A stretch of DNA of 64,000 nt from CADEFQ01 sp035433705 (GTDB taxonomy: Bacteria; Pseudomonadota; Gammaproteobacteria; Steroidobacterales; Steroidobacteraceae). Below the pieces are notes generated by a model. That model saw nothing but the letters and a program-made list of their open reading frames with translations, had not been told where the DNA came from and made no database searches. A program made the position numbers and the translations under genes. This document shows positions 9,391 to 18,900 of the stretch, piece by piece. Each line of letters starts with the position of its first letter. Position 1 is the first letter of the stretch. Where the stretch lies: NCBI GenBank assembly GCA_035433705.1, contig DAORVK010000008.1:21349-85348 (forward strand), read 5' to 3'.

Positions 9391-10313
9391 GGGCGCGCGC
9401 CCTGGCGGCCGTCGACGAGACGCATGAAGATCTCCTCGAGCCGGTTCACCTTGTTGCGCATCGATACAACCTCGATGCCCTGGGACGCGAGGCGCACGAA
9501 AATCCCGTTCAGGCTCTGTTCCTTCGATACCTCGACCTCGAGCGTGTGATCATCGATGCGGGTCACGCTGTAGCCTTCGAGGCGCGGAACAGAGGTGACG
9601 GCATCACGCAGATTCAGCACGAAGACCTCGCTCTTGAGTCGCCGCAAGAGGCTCGCCATGCGGTCGCGCTCGACGATCTCGCCACCGGCGATGATCGCGA
9701 TGTCGCGGCAGAGGGTCTCGGCCTCCTCGAGATAGTGCGTGGTCAGGATGATGGTGGTTCCCTGCCTGTTGATCTCCCGCAGGAAGTCCCACATGGAGCG
9801 GCGGATCTCGATATCGACTCCGGCGGTGGGCTCGTCGAGGATCAACAGGCGCGGTTCGTGCACGAGCGCGCGTGCGATCATCAGGCGCCGCTTCATGCCG
9901 CCCGAAAGACCGCGCGAGATCGAGTGGCGGCGATCCCAGAGCGCGAGCTTCCTGAGGTAGTGCTCGGCGCGCTGCTTCGCGATGCGGCGGTCAATTCCGT
10001 AGAAGCCTGCCTGGTTGACCACGATTTCGAGTGGCGTTTCGAAGAAGTTGAAATTGACTTCCTGCGGCACTACGCCGATGCAGGCCTTCGCGGCCTCGAG
10101 CTCGCGATCGATATCGTGACCGAACACTTCGAGCCGCCCACCCGTCTTGTTGACGAGCGACGTCGCGATGCCGATCAGTGTGGTCTTGCCCGCACCATTC
10201 GGGCCGAGCAGGGCAAAGAAATCGCCCTGTTCGACGTCGAGATCGACGCCCTTCAGGGCCTGCACGCCGTTCTTGTAGGTCTTGACGAGGCCCTGGGCGG
10301 AAAGCGCGTGCAT
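9387..10313 (-). CDS. ABC transporter ATP-binding protein (YadG-like)
   Basis: 308 residues. Walker A is GPNGAGKTT, the Q-loop is VVPQEVNFNFFETPLEIV, the signature LSGGMKRR, Walker B LLILDEPTAGVDIEIR and the H-loop ILTTHYLEEAE. The C-terminal 80 residues are the extension common in ABC-2 exporter ATPases. It hydrolyses ATP in the cytoplasm to drive the permease of the next gene. The ATG at 10313 is chosen; a GTG at 10334 would add seven residues without family support. No clear Shine-Dalgarno is seen. Confidence 0.92.
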   Translation of the reverse strand: MHALSAQGLVKTYKNGVQALKGVDLDVEQGDFFALLGPNGAGKTTLIGIATSLVNKTGGRLEVFGHDIDRELEAAKACIGVVPQEVNFNFFETPLEIVVNQAGFYGIDRRIAKQRAEHYLRKLALWDRRHSISRGLSGGMKRRLMIARALVHEPRLLILDEPTAGVDIEIRRSMWDFLREINRQGTTIILTTHYLEEAETLCRDIAIIAGGEIVERDRMASLLRRLKSEVFVLNLRDAVTSVPRLEGYSVTRIDDHTLEVEVSKEQSLNGIFVRLASQGIEVVSMRNKVNRLEEIFMRLVDGRQGARP

Positions 10314-10363
10314 GCGAGGCGCGAAGCGTAGCACAGGGGCCGCGCCGGACGGCGCGGGTGGGC

Positions 10364-10984
10364 TCAGCGCTCAGGGCTACGCACAGCGGGCCAGTATGCG
10401 GCGGCAAGCAGCTGCATGCCCCGCAGGCGCGCCAGCTCGAAATCGGCTGGCTCGGCGCTTGCCGCGGCGGTGAGCAGGTGACGCCAGACTTCGGGATTGC
10501 CCGCCCAGCGCGGGCGCAGGAAGCGCGGACTGCATTCGAGGCACTCGCCGAGCTGGCGCAGGCTGAGTGCGGCAAGCCACTCGATGCAATCCTCGCGCAG
10601 CCCGAGCACGATGCGGGCGGCAAAGCGTCGAGTTCGCACGAGGTGCCACGCGTAAGTCAGTGTCAGATAAGACAGTCGCGGCAGCGACTCCTCGACAAAC
10701 CACCGCACTTCCTCCCGCGCCTCGCGCACACCCGCGAGCGTGCCGTGTGACCGCGGCGCAAGCTCGTCGAAACCGATCTCGATCAGCAGGAACGGGCAGC
10801 CCGCCATGCGCTGGCGCTGCAGTGCGCTGAGTGTACGCCAGAGCCCGGCGGACTCGCGCAGCAGCGGGGGTAACCCCGCGGAGTCGCCGCTGGCACGCCC
10901 TGCCAGCAGCTCGAGCGCAAGTTCGTTGATTTCGGCGAGCTGCGCCAGCGAGACCGCGGCGGCATCCGTGAGTCCAGCTTGCAT
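10364..10984 (-). CDS. FlhD-like protein (remote), divergent from an FlhC-like gene
   Basis: 206 residues, mostly helical. The C-terminal half contains SYLTLTYAWHLV, then ARIVLGLREDCIEWLAALSLRQLGECLE. This can be laid over E. coli FlhD SYLLLAQRLIV ... FRLGINEEMATTLAALTLPQMVKLAE with conserved LG, acidic pair, LAAL, Q and E positions. The N-terminal half (LWRTLSALQRQRMAGCPFLLIEIGFDE) loosely repeats the same pattern. The protein is nearly twice as long as FlhD (about 116 residues). The match was made by eye and is an inference, but it gains weight from the divergent FlhC-like neighbour 110 bases away. No flagellar gene is nearby. If real, it would be the partner subunit of a FlhD4C2-like activator. 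Confidence 0.5.
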   Translation of the reverse strand: MQAGLTDAAAVSLAQLAEINELALELLAGRASGDSAGLPPLLRESAGLWRTLSALQRQRMAGCPFLLIEIGFDELAPRSHGTLAGVREAREEVRWFVEESLPRLSYLTLTYAWHLVRTRRFAARIVLGLREDCIEWLAALSLRQLGECLECSPRFLRPRWAGNPEVWRHLLTAAASAEPADFELARLRGMQLLAAAYWPAVRSPER

Positions 10985-10990
10985 ATTCCC

Positions 10991-11024
10991 CCCTGTTTGC
11001 CGCCGATATTGCCCACAAACAGGG
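10991..11024. promoter_or_regulatory. 9-bp inverted repeat in the FlhD-like/FlhC-like intergenic region
   Basis: CCCTGTTTG (10991-10999) and CAAACAGGG (11016-11024) are perfect reverse complements separated by 16 bases. They start 7 bases upstream of the FlhD-like ATG, in a 110-base divergent promoter region. Size and spacing suit a dimeric regulator, possibly autoregulation. No binding is shown. Confidence 0.45.
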
Positions 11025-11042
11025 CTTCAAAGCCATCCGCAA

Positions 11043-11064
11043 ATTTGGGATATTCGTACCAAAT
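11043..11064. promoter_or_regulatory. Second inverted repeat upstream of the FlhC-like gene
   Basis: ATTTGG (11043-11048) and CCAAAT (11059-11064) are reverse complements separated by 10 bases, ending 30 bases before the FlhC-like ATG in an AT-richer stretch. It could be an operator or part of the promoter for the rightward gene. Confidence 0.35.
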
Positions 11065-11094
11065 CGGTTTTGGCGTAACAGGGAGTGGATAATC

Positions 11095-11760
11095 ATGCGC
11101 ATCACCGACGACCGATACTGCCGCGACCGCCTGCGCTTCGACCTCGCGCTGCGCCTGATCGGCCACGAGGCCCGCACCCGCACCATCCGCTTGTGGACGG
11201 GTCTCACCGAGGATCGCGTGCGCAAGCTCTATCGCACCTACATCGCCGAGCACCCGGGTTCGTCGGTCGCGCGCCGGCGCGGCAAGTCGCCGCAACGCTG
11301 CAGCTATTTCCTGCGCTCACCGCGTGTGCAGCAGGAGGCGGCGGTTCTCGCGGGGCTCCTCTGCATGGCAGGCATCGTGGTGCGTGGATGGCGGCTCGAC
11401 CCGCGCGCACTCTCGATTGCCCAGGGCGAGCTGCTGTGCACCGCCTACGAGACCTATCTCGCGCTCGTAGCCGAGCCGCGCATCTCGTTCGAACATGCAG
11501 CCTTTCTCGTCATTGCACTGACGCGTGGCGACGAACTCGCACTGCGCCACTGCGGCGAATGCGGCGCCCTGACCCTGGTCGACTGCTGTACGCTGCACGC
11601 TGCGGCCTGCAACGTGTGCGCCGCGGCGCCCCGGACAGCGCCACCGTTCGCGTCTGCAGCCCGGTTGCGGCGTGCGCGGAACCTGCCGGCAGCCGCGCGC
11701 GGCACTCCCGCGCCGGCGCAACTGGCGCCGCTCCCCCGACGACACGAACTGTCCAGCTGA
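11095..11760 (+). CDS. FlhC-like transcriptional regulator
   Basis: 221 residues. The N-terminal helices (LALRLIGHEARTRTIRLWTG, then LTEDRVRKLYRTY) parallel the FlhC helix-turn-helix region ALIxLGAR ... LSRGRLIKLYKEL. The C-terminal half holds CGEC, 15 residues, then CNVC; FlhC has the same Cx2C-x16-Cx2C zinc site. In enterobacteria, FlhC joins FlhD to activate class II flagellar genes. Here no flagellar genes are nearby and the only partner candidate is the divergent FlhD-like gene, so a non-flagellar target set is likely. The last 45 residues are Pro/Ala/Arg-rich. Confident for the FlhC family, open for function. Confidence 0.7.
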   Translation: MRITDDRYCRDRLRFDLALRLIGHEARTRTIRLWTGLTEDRVRKLYRTYIAEHPGSSVARRRGKSPQRCSYFLRSPRVQQEAAVLAGLLCMAGIVVRGWRLDPRALSIAQGELLCTAYETYLALVAEPRISFEHAAFLVIALTRGDELALRHCGECGALTLVDCCTLHAAACNVCAAAPRTAPPFASAARLRRARNLPAAARGTPAPAQLAPLPRRHELSS

Positions 11761-11807
11761 CACCCACGTCAGAGAGAGGGCCGGCGGAGCAAGCTCGCGC
11801 TACACCT

Positions 11808-11813
11808 TATAAT
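11808..11813 (+). promoter_or_regulatory. Consensus -10 element of nudC
   Basis: A perfect TATAAT lies 9 bases before the nudC ATG. Transcription would begin at about 11820, leaving almost no leader, and no Shine-Dalgarno precedes the ATG; a leaderless mRNA is likely. No clear -35 is seen. Confidence 0.5.
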
Positions 11814-11822
11814 CGGGGGTTG

Positions 11823-12758
11823 ATGCCCGAGCAGCGCAAACCTCCCAATCTCTTCGCCGGGCCCTACCTCGACAGGAAGGCCTGGGAGCGCGTCGACTCG
11901 GCGTGGTTCGAGGTGGCGCGACGCGACTCCCGCACGCGCTACATCCTGGCGCGCGGCACCGCCCACCTCGTCGTCCATGAGCCTGCGCCTCACGTGGTCT
12001 TTCTCGGTGGCGACGACCCGCGCCTCGCATTCGTGCAGGAGCGCCACGCCGTGCTGCTCGGCTGGTTCGACGGGGCGCGCTGCGTGCTCGTCGAAGAGGA
12101 GATCCAGGGCAGGGGCGCCGATTCATCACTGCACGGCGGCCGGTTCGAGGAGCTGCGCCCGCTCTCGGCGGAACTACCTGAAAGGGAGGCCGGACTCCTC
12201 GCCTACGCGCGCGCCTTGTCCATCTGGCGCAACCGCCACCGCTACTGCGGCGCCTGCGGCGCCCCCACGCTGCCCACGCGCGCCGGTCATGTGCTCGCGT
12301 GTTCGAACGCGGCATGCGGGCAGGAAGCGTTTCCACGCATCGACCCCGCGATTATCGTGCTGGTGACTGATGGCGAGCGCGCGCTGCTCGGCCGCCAGGC
12401 GAGCTGGCCGGCGAGCCGCTACTCGACGATCGCCGGCTTCGTCGAACCGGGCGAAAGTGTCGAGGACGCCGTCGTGCGTGAAGTGATGGAAGAGACCGGC
12501 GTCGTCCTGGGCGAGATCACCTATCACTCCTCGCAACCCTGGCCATTCCCGTCTTCGCTGATGCTTGGCTTTCATGCACGCGCGGCAAGTACGACGATCA
12601 TTCGCCGCGATGCCGAGCTCGAGGATGCGCAATGGTTCTCGCGCGCGAACATCGCCTCGGGACACCCACGAGTCGGCGCGCGCACCTCGATTTCCTGGCG
12701 GCTCATCGAAGCCTGGTTCGACGAAGGGTGGCCCGTTCCCCTCGCGCGGGTGAGCTGA
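11823..12758 (+). CDS. nudC: NudC-type NAD+/NADH pyrophosphatase and deNADding Nudix hydrolase
   Basis: 311 residues. It has the three parts of NudC: an N-terminal domain, a four-cysteine zinc ribbon (YCGACG ... ACSNAACG), and a Nudix domain with the box GFVEPGESVEDAVVREVMEE. The SQPWPFPSSLMLGF motif that defines the NADH-pyrophosphatase subgroup follows. The enzyme splits NAD(H) into NMN(H) and AMP and in E. coli also removes NAD caps from RNA 5' ends. The ATG at 11823 is favoured by the upstream TATAAT. The stop overlaps the next gene's ATG (TGATG). Confidence 0.93.
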   Translation: MPEQRKPPNLFAGPYLDRKAWERVDSAWFEVARRDSRTRYILARGTAHLVVHEPAPHVVFLGGDDPRLAFVQERHAVLLGWFDGARCVLVEEEIQGRGADSSLHGGRFEELRPLSAELPEREAGLLAYARALSIWRNRHRYCGACGAPTLPTRAGHVLACSNAACGQEAFPRIDPAIIVLVTDGERALLGRQASWPASRYSTIAGFVEPGESVEDAVVREVMEETGVVLGEITYHSSQPWPFPSSLMLGFHARAASTTIIRRDAELEDAQWFSRANIASGHPRVGARTSISWRLIEAWFDEGWPVPLARVS

Positions 12759-13330
12759 TGGGTGGCGAGGCGCCAGGCACCCTGCTTTCTGTCGCGCTCG
12801 GTATCGGGCTCGCGGCCGCCGTCGGGTTGCGGGTCTTCCTGCCGCTGCTCATCGCAAGCGTGGCCGCCGCCACCGGGCACCTCGAACTCGCGCCCTCCTT
12901 CGGGTGGCTCGCCGGTACGCCCGCCATCGTGATGCTGGCGGTCGCGACCGTGCTCGAAGTACTCGCCTACTACGTGCCCGGCGTCGACAACCTGCTCGAT
13001 GCGATCGCGGCTCCCGTGGCGGTCGTGGCGGGTGCAGCCGTCGCTGCCGCGGTGATGACTGATCTGCCACCCATCGTGAAATGGACCACCGCCGTGATCG
13101 CGGGCGGTGGCGTCGCCGGCCTGACGCAGGGCCTGACCGCCTTGCTGCGCGCGAAATCCACCGCCCTGACGGGCGGCCTCGGCAACAGCATCGTTGCGAC
13201 CGGCGAGCTGGGTGGCTCCATCGTGCTCGCGGTGCTTGCGATCGCGGCACCCGTGATCGCAGTCGGCCTCGTCGTACTCGCCGTCTGGCTCGCCGTGCGT
13301 CTCGGCCGTCGGCTGCTGCGGGCCGGTTGA
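12758..13330 (+). CDS. DUF4126 membrane protein
   Basis: 190 residues with about five hydrophobic helices. The segment ALGIGLAAAVGLRVFLPLLIASVAA at the start, the YYVPGVDNLLDAIAAPVAV motif and the GLTQGLTALLRAKSTALTGG loop are typical of DUF4126 proteins, an uncharacterised inner-membrane family. The ATG overlaps the nudC stop by one base, so it is translated from the nudC message. No function can be assigned. Confidence 0.8.
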   Translation: MGGEAPGTLLSVALGIGLAAAVGLRVFLPLLIASVAAATGHLELAPSFGWLAGTPAIVMLAVATVLEVLAYYVPGVDNLLDAIAAPVAVVAGAAVAAAVMTDLPPIVKWTTAVIAGGGVAGLTQGLTALLRAKSTALTGGLGNSIVATGELGGSIVLAVLAIAAPVIAVGLVVLAVWLAVRLGRRLLRAG

Positions 13331-13339
13331 AGGCGTTCC

Positions 13340-14119
13340 ATGTGCCTCGTCGTACTCGCGTGGAACGCGCATCCGCGCTACCGGTTGATCGTCGCGGCGA
13401 ATCGCGACGAGTTCCACAACCGCCCTGCGGCGGCGCTCGCGCCCTGGCGGGAGCCGCCGCTCCTGGCCGGCCGTGACCTCGAAGCGGGCGGTACCTGGCT
13501 CGGCGTGGATCGCGGCCGCCGCTTCGGTGTCGTTACCAACTATCGCGAGATGATGCGTCGACCCGCAGACGCACCGTCACGTGGCGCGTTGATCACGGAC
13601 TGGCTCTCCCGGGGGCAGGACACCGCGCGCTTCAGCACGGCCCTCGCGGCGAGCGCCCCGCGGTTCGCAGGGTTCAACCTCCTGATCGGTGATCGCGACT
13701 CGCTGCACTACGCTTCGAACCGCGCCGACGGATTTGCGCGCGCCTTGTCGCCCGGTGTCTACGGTCTCGCCAACCACATCCTCGATACACCCTGGCCCAA
13801 GGTGCTTCGGGTGCGTCGCGGGCTCGAGCAGTGGCTCGCGGCGCCCGACCCCGACCCGCGCGCGCTCTTCACGCTCCTCGCAGACCGCACTCCCGCGAAA
13901 GGGGCAGACCTGCCGGAAACCGGACTTTCTCCCGAATGGGAGCAGGCGCTGTCGGCTCCATTTGTCGCACAGGGCGGCTACGGCACGCGCTGCTCGACCG
14001 TGCTCGCCATCAGCCACGATGACAGCCTGCAGATCGACGAACACCGCTTCGACGCAGACGGGAAGCTGGCCGGAGTCGCCTCGTTCCGGCTCGCACCCGG
14101 CGAGTGGCCTGGCGTGTGA
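13340..14119 (+). CDS. NRDE (TANGO2-like) family protein
   Basis: 259 residues beginning MCLVVLAW and carrying the name-giving ANRDEFHNRPA motif followed by LAGRDLEAGGTWLGV, as in NRDE/TANGO2-domain proteins. The second-residue cysteine suggests an Ntn-hydrolase-like fold; activity is unknown in bacteria, while eukaryotic TANGO2 has been linked to Golgi organisation, haem and lipid metabolism. It starts 9 bases after the DUF4126 gene and likely belongs to the same transcript. Confidence 0.88.
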   Translation: MCLVVLAWNAHPRYRLIVAANRDEFHNRPAAALAPWREPPLLAGRDLEAGGTWLGVDRGRRFGVVTNYREMMRRPADAPSRGALITDWLSRGQDTARFSTALAASAPRFAGFNLLIGDRDSLHYASNRADGFARALSPGVYGLANHILDTPWPKVLRVRRGLEQWLAAPDPDPRALFTLLADRTPAKGADLPETGLSPEWEQALSAPFVAQGGYGTRCSTVLAISHDDSLQIDEHRFDADGKLAGVASFRLAPGEWPGV

Positions 14120-14201
14120 CCCCGCGATGCGCCGCGCGGGAACCCGCCCACGCTCGCATGACTCTGATTAAACTCTGGCATCTCCACTTCGCCCGGGCGC
14201 A

Positions 14202-15965
14202 ATGCAAAGACCCTTTCGCGAGCAGCTATCGGCCATCACCGCGCGATGCCTCCTGCTCGTGCTGTGCGCGCTCGCCTCAGTACCGGCCCGGGCCGATATC
14301 GATATCGGGATCAACGGCGTCGAGGGCGACCTGCGCGGCAACGTGCTCGCCTACCTCTCCTTCGAGCGCTACAAGACGCGCGACCGGTTGCGCGCCGACA
14401 CGATCGAGCGTCTGCACGAGCGCGTCGAGCGTGAGGTGCGCGCGGCCCTGCGGCCGTTCGGCTATTACGACCCCACTGTGAAGTCGAGCGTCGAACCTCG
14501 CGGCAACGGCGAGGACTGGCGCGTGCGGATCGACATCGAGCCTGGCAAACCTATCGTGCTCGAGACCGTGGACGTGAGTGTCACCGGACCGCGCGCCGGC
14601 GATCCGGTGTTCCGCGACATCCTTGCCAATCTGCCGCTGAGGCGGGGCGAGAGGCTCGATCACGCGACGTACGAAAAAGTGAAGAGCGACCTGCAACGAA
14701 GCGCGGCGAGCTACGGTTATCTCGACGCGCATTTCACCCGGAACGAGCTGCTGGTCGACCCGCCGAACCACACGGCGAGCGCCTTCATCGCCTTCGAGAC
14801 GGGCGAGCGCTACAAGTTCGGCCCGACGGAAATCGCGCAGGAAGTGATCCGCCCCGAGCTGATGCGCAAGTACCTGCGCTATCAGGCAGGGCAGCCCTAT
14901 GATGCGACGGAGCTGCTGCGCACCCAGTTCGCGCTCGACGACAGCCAGTATTTCGCCTCTGTCGAGGTACTGCCGCAGCAGCGCGACAAGGCAGCACTCA
15001 CGGTGCCGATCCGCATCAGCGCGACGCCGAACCGGCGTTCGCGCTGGTCGTTCGGTGTCGGCTACGGCACCGACACCGAAGCGCGCGGCACCGTGAGCTG
15101 GGACAACCGTATCGTCAACAATTCCGGTCACCGATTCCGTGCCGAGGTCAAGGTCGCGCAGGTGTCGCAGCAGATCACGGGACGCTACATCTGGCCGATC
15201 GGCGACCCCGCGCTCGAAAAATTCGAAGTCGAAGGCACGTGGAAGCACCAGGAGCTCGCCGACCTCGATATCTACAACACCGAGGCGCGCGCGAGTGTCA
15301 CGCGCGTGCCTCACCGCTGGCAGCGTGTCTACTACACCCGCCTTGTCAATGCGATCACGGAGGACGCCAGCACCCGCACCGAATCGTGGCTCGTCATCCC
15401 GGGCCTCAGCGTTGCGTCAGTGCCGAAGGGTTATCTCGGCGAGCCGCTTTTCGGCCGGCAGCTCTACGCCGAGTTGCGCGGCTCGAGCACCGGGCTCGGT
15501 GCGAAGACCGACTACCTGCAGTTGCTTGCGTCCGGGGAGCGCGTGTTTGACATCGCGCCCGCCTGGCACCTGTTGCTGCGCGCCGAGTTCGGCACCACAT
15601 GGGCCGACGACTTCGACGGCGTACCCGGCTCCGAGCGGTTCTTTGCCGGCGGCGATCGCAGCGTGCGCGGCTTCGGCTTCAACGAACTGTCGCCGGTCGA
15701 CGCAAACGGCGAGAAGACGGGCGGCAAGCATCTCGCGGTCGGCACCGTCGAAGTGATCCGCGACCTGCCAAGGAACCTCGGCATCGCGGTGTTCGTCGAC
15801 GGCGGCAATGCCTTCAACGATTTCGGTGACCGGCTCGAGTATTCGGCAGGCGTTGGCCTGCGCTTTCGCCTGCCGATCGCGACGGTCGGCTTCGACATCG
15901 CGCAGGCACTCTCGGTCGACGGTGCCTCGCCAAGGCTGCACGTGAATTTCTCGCCGAAGCTCTGA
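14202..15965 (+). CDS. tamA: TamA outer-membrane translocation and assembly module subunit
   Basis: 587 residues of the Omp85 superfamily. An N-terminal signal sequence ends at about ARA (residue 31). Three POTRA-like segments follow to about residue 260 (including LRPFGYYDPTVKSSV and SYGYLDAHFT), then a 16-strand barrel. The L6 motif is seen as GGDRSVRGFGFNEL, and the barrel ends in LHVNFSPKL. TamA sits in the outer membrane and pairs with the inner-membrane-anchored TamB in outer-membrane protein assembly and lipid transport. The tamB start overlaps its stop (TGATG), as expected for a co-translated pair. Confidence 0.93.
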   Translation: MQRPFREQLSAITARCLLLVLCALASVPARADIDIGINGVEGDLRGNVLAYLSFERYKTRDRLRADTIERLHERVEREVRAALRPFGYYDPTVKSSVEPRGNGEDWRVRIDIEPGKPIVLETVDVSVTGPRAGDPVFRDILANLPLRRGERLDHATYEKVKSDLQRSAASYGYLDAHFTRNELLVDPPNHTASAFIAFETGERYKFGPTEIAQEVIRPELMRKYLRYQAGQPYDATELLRTQFALDDSQYFASVEVLPQQRDKAALTVPIRISATPNRRSRWSFGVGYGTDTEARGTVSWDNRIVNNSGHRFRAEVKVAQVSQQITGRYIWPIGDPALEKFEVEGTWKHQELADLDIYNTEARASVTRVPHRWQRVYYTRLVNAITEDASTRTESWLVIPGLSVASVPKGYLGEPLFGRQLYAELRGSSTGLGAKTDYLQLLASGERVFDIAPAWHLLLRAEFGTTWADDFDGVPGSERFFAGGDRSVRGFGFNELSPVDANGEKTGGKHLAVGTVEVIRDLPRNLGIAVFVDGGNAFNDFGDRLEYSAGVGLRFRLPIATVGFDIAQALSVDGASPRLHVNFSPKL

Positions 15966-18900
15966 TGGCACGCCCGTTCACCATCGTGCTCGTCGTGCTG
16001 CTTGCGGCACTCTGCGCACTGCCCTTCGCGCTGCTCTATTACCTCGCGTTCACGCCCGAGGGCCTCGCGATGATCGTCGCGCGCGTGCCCCACCGGGTCG
16101 GCCCCGTCACGATGGAGATCGGCGCGGTGCGCGGCACGATCGCGGGCGGCTTCGACGTCGCGCGCTTCGAGCTGACGCACGAGCGCGTGCACCTCGTGGT
16201 CGAGCAGGGCCACGCGCGCCTCGCGATCGCGCCGCTTCTGTGGCAGACGATCGACGTGCCCGAGGCGCGCGCGCACAGCGTGCTGATCGAAGTGCGGCCG
16301 CGCAGACGGCCGCCGGACGGTTCGCCTCCCCGTTTTCTGCCGCGCCTGCTGCGCATCGATGCCGGTGATGCGCGCGCCGGGGTAGTCACGATCGTCGCGC
16401 CACACGGCGATCGCGTGGACTTCCTGAACGCGCGGGCGAGCGGTGTCGTGCGCCGTCGCTCGATCCGCATCTTCGAGGCCGAAGGCGGGTTCCAGGGCAT
16501 GCACCTGACGGCGAACGGCGTGCTGCGCGCTGCCGATCCGATGCAGATCGACGCGAGCGGGCGTGCGGCGTGGCAGGCGCCCGAGGCCACGCGCTGGATC
16601 GCGAATTTCACGGCTGCGGGCGACCTCGATCGCCTCGAGTTCAAGGGTGGACTGGCCGAACCGTTTCGCGCTGAAGCCACGGGTGCGGCCGAGGCGCTCA
16701 CGAGCGCGTGGAAGATATCGGCAACTGCGCAGGTGAGTCAGCTCGATCTCGCCGATTTCGGCGGCGGCAAGGCACTCGGCGAGATCTACGGCGAAGTGGC
16801 CGGCGACGTGACGACTGACGGCATCCGGGCGCATGGCGTCCTGACGCCGCAAGGACTCGCGGCGGGTGCCTTCGACGTCGAGTTCGACGGCAAGTATGCG
16901 GCGCAGACTCTCGCGATCCGGCAAGTGAGATTCCGGCATCAGGGCTCCGGCGCGAGCGCAACGGCAGCCGGGCGCATTCGCATCGAAGAGGACGGCCCGT
17001 GGCTCGACCTGTCGGGTCGCTGGAATTCGTTTCAGTGGCCGCTGCCGGCCGACGACCCGGCAGTGCGCAGCGCGCAGGGCAGCTATCGCCTGAGGGGGAA
17101 CCTGCCATTTGAGCTCACGGCGAATGGCGAGGTGCAGGCGGCGAATCTCAAACCGGTGCGCGTCGCGCTCGAAGGCCGCATGGGTGGCGATCAGCTCGCG
17201 GCCGATCGGGTGCGCGTCGACGGTTACGGTGGACGCGCCGAACTTCGGGGTAGTGTGGGCTGGCAGCCCGACGAGACCTGGCAGCTTTCGGGGCACATTG
17301 CCTCCCTGGATACCGGGCTCTTCGACACCCGGCTTGCGGGACGCATCAGTTTCGACATGGATGCGAACGGCGAAGGATTTTCGCCCGAAGGCCAGCTCGA
17401 TCTGCGCATCGCGCGCCTCGGCGGCGTGCTGCGCGGCGGTCGCGCCAGCGGCGCCGGTCGCGTGATCCGCCGCGGCGAGGCGCTCGACTTCCGCGACGTC
17501 GACGTGCGAATCGGCAGCACGCGCGCGAGGCTCGATGGCGGCCTCGCACCGGATGCCTGGTCGCTGCGCTTCGATGTCACCGCCGATGATCTCGGATTGC
17601 TTGACGCCGAAGCGCGCGGCCGCTTCGCGACACGTGGCACGCTTGGCGGCTCGCCGGATGCACCCGAAATCGACGCGACGCTGCACGGAGAGGGGATTGA
17701 TTATAAGGACACGAGGCTCGCGAGCCTCGATGGCCGCATGAAATTCGATGCGCGACCCGACCAGCCGCTCGAAGTGAAGCTCGGCGTACGAGGTTTGACG
17801 AAGGGAGCGCGCCACATCGAGGCCATCGACTTCATGGCTCAGGGCACGACCGCACATCACGAGGTCAGGATCACTGCGGGCTCGAAGCCACTGGCGGTGG
17901 CAGTGCGCGGTACGGGCCGCTACGACGCGCGGCTCTGGAAAGCGGCAATCACGGGGCTCGATCTCGAGAATGGCGATGAGGCCGCGCTGCATCTGACGCA
18001 ACCCTCGTCATTCACGCTCGGCCCGGGGCAGCTGGCGCTCGAAACGACCTGCCTGCGCGGCGAGACGGCGCAGGTCTGCGCTACCGGCCACCGCAACCCG
18101 CAGGACTGGGCGGCAACGCTGTCAGCGAAGGACCTCCCCATCAGCACCTTCACCGTGGGCCTGACGCCAGGCGTCACGTACGAGGGCGCGGTGGACATCG
18201 AGGCCGCAGCGGGCGCCAACGAAGGCGAGCGCTGGCGAGGCAGCCTGCGCGCCGACTTGCGCGGCGCGAGGACGCGACGCCGGCTCGCGAACCAGCGCGA
18301 GGACGTCACCGAACTCGGCGGCGGCACCATCCAGGGCTCGGCGACCGCCGACGCCATCGTGATGAATGCCAGGCTCGATGCAGGCGTATCGGGCGGCCTC
18401 AGCGGTCACGCGGAAATCGCGCGCGCCGGCGACGAGTGGCGCGCCTGGCCCCTCAGCGGCAACCTCGAGGTGCAGACCGATTCGCTTGGCTTTCTCGCCG
18501 TGCTGGTGGATGCGATCGACCGTTCGGCCGGCAAGCTCGCGGCTGACGTGCAGCTTGCCGGCACGCTCGGCGCGCCGCGCCTCTCGGGCACCCTTGCCGT
18601 GCGCGACGGCGAGCTCGACTTCTATCAGGTGAACCTGCCGCTGCGCGCTGTCACGCTCGACGCCCGCTTTCAGGAGAACACGCTATCGTTCAACGGATCG
18701 ACGACCGCAGGCGACGGCAAGGCGACGGCCTCGGGGCGGCTCGGCTGGCGCGGCGGCCTGCCCTACGGCGTGATCACAGTGAACGGCGAGAACCTGCGCG
18801 TCGCCAACGTGCCCGAGGCGCGCATCTTCGCCTCGCCTGCCCTCGTGTTCAACGTCGATGGCCGGCGCATCGACGTCACGGGCACCGTGGTCGTGCCAAA

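Noticed and set aside
10364..11760. A functional flagellar master regulator flhDC
   Set aside because: Gene order is divergent, the FlhD-like protein is too long and no flagellar genes are near; kept only as FlhD/FlhC-like.
14121..14140. CCCGCG/CGCGGG hairpin after the NRDE gene as a terminator
   Set aside because: Only six base pairs in very GC-rich DNA and no T-run follows.
15512..18001. An 829-codon open frame on the minus strand opposite tamA/tamB
   Set aside because: It is a product of high GC content and codon bias: the plus strand has two clear family matches, while the minus reading is Arg/Ala/His-rich without motifs.
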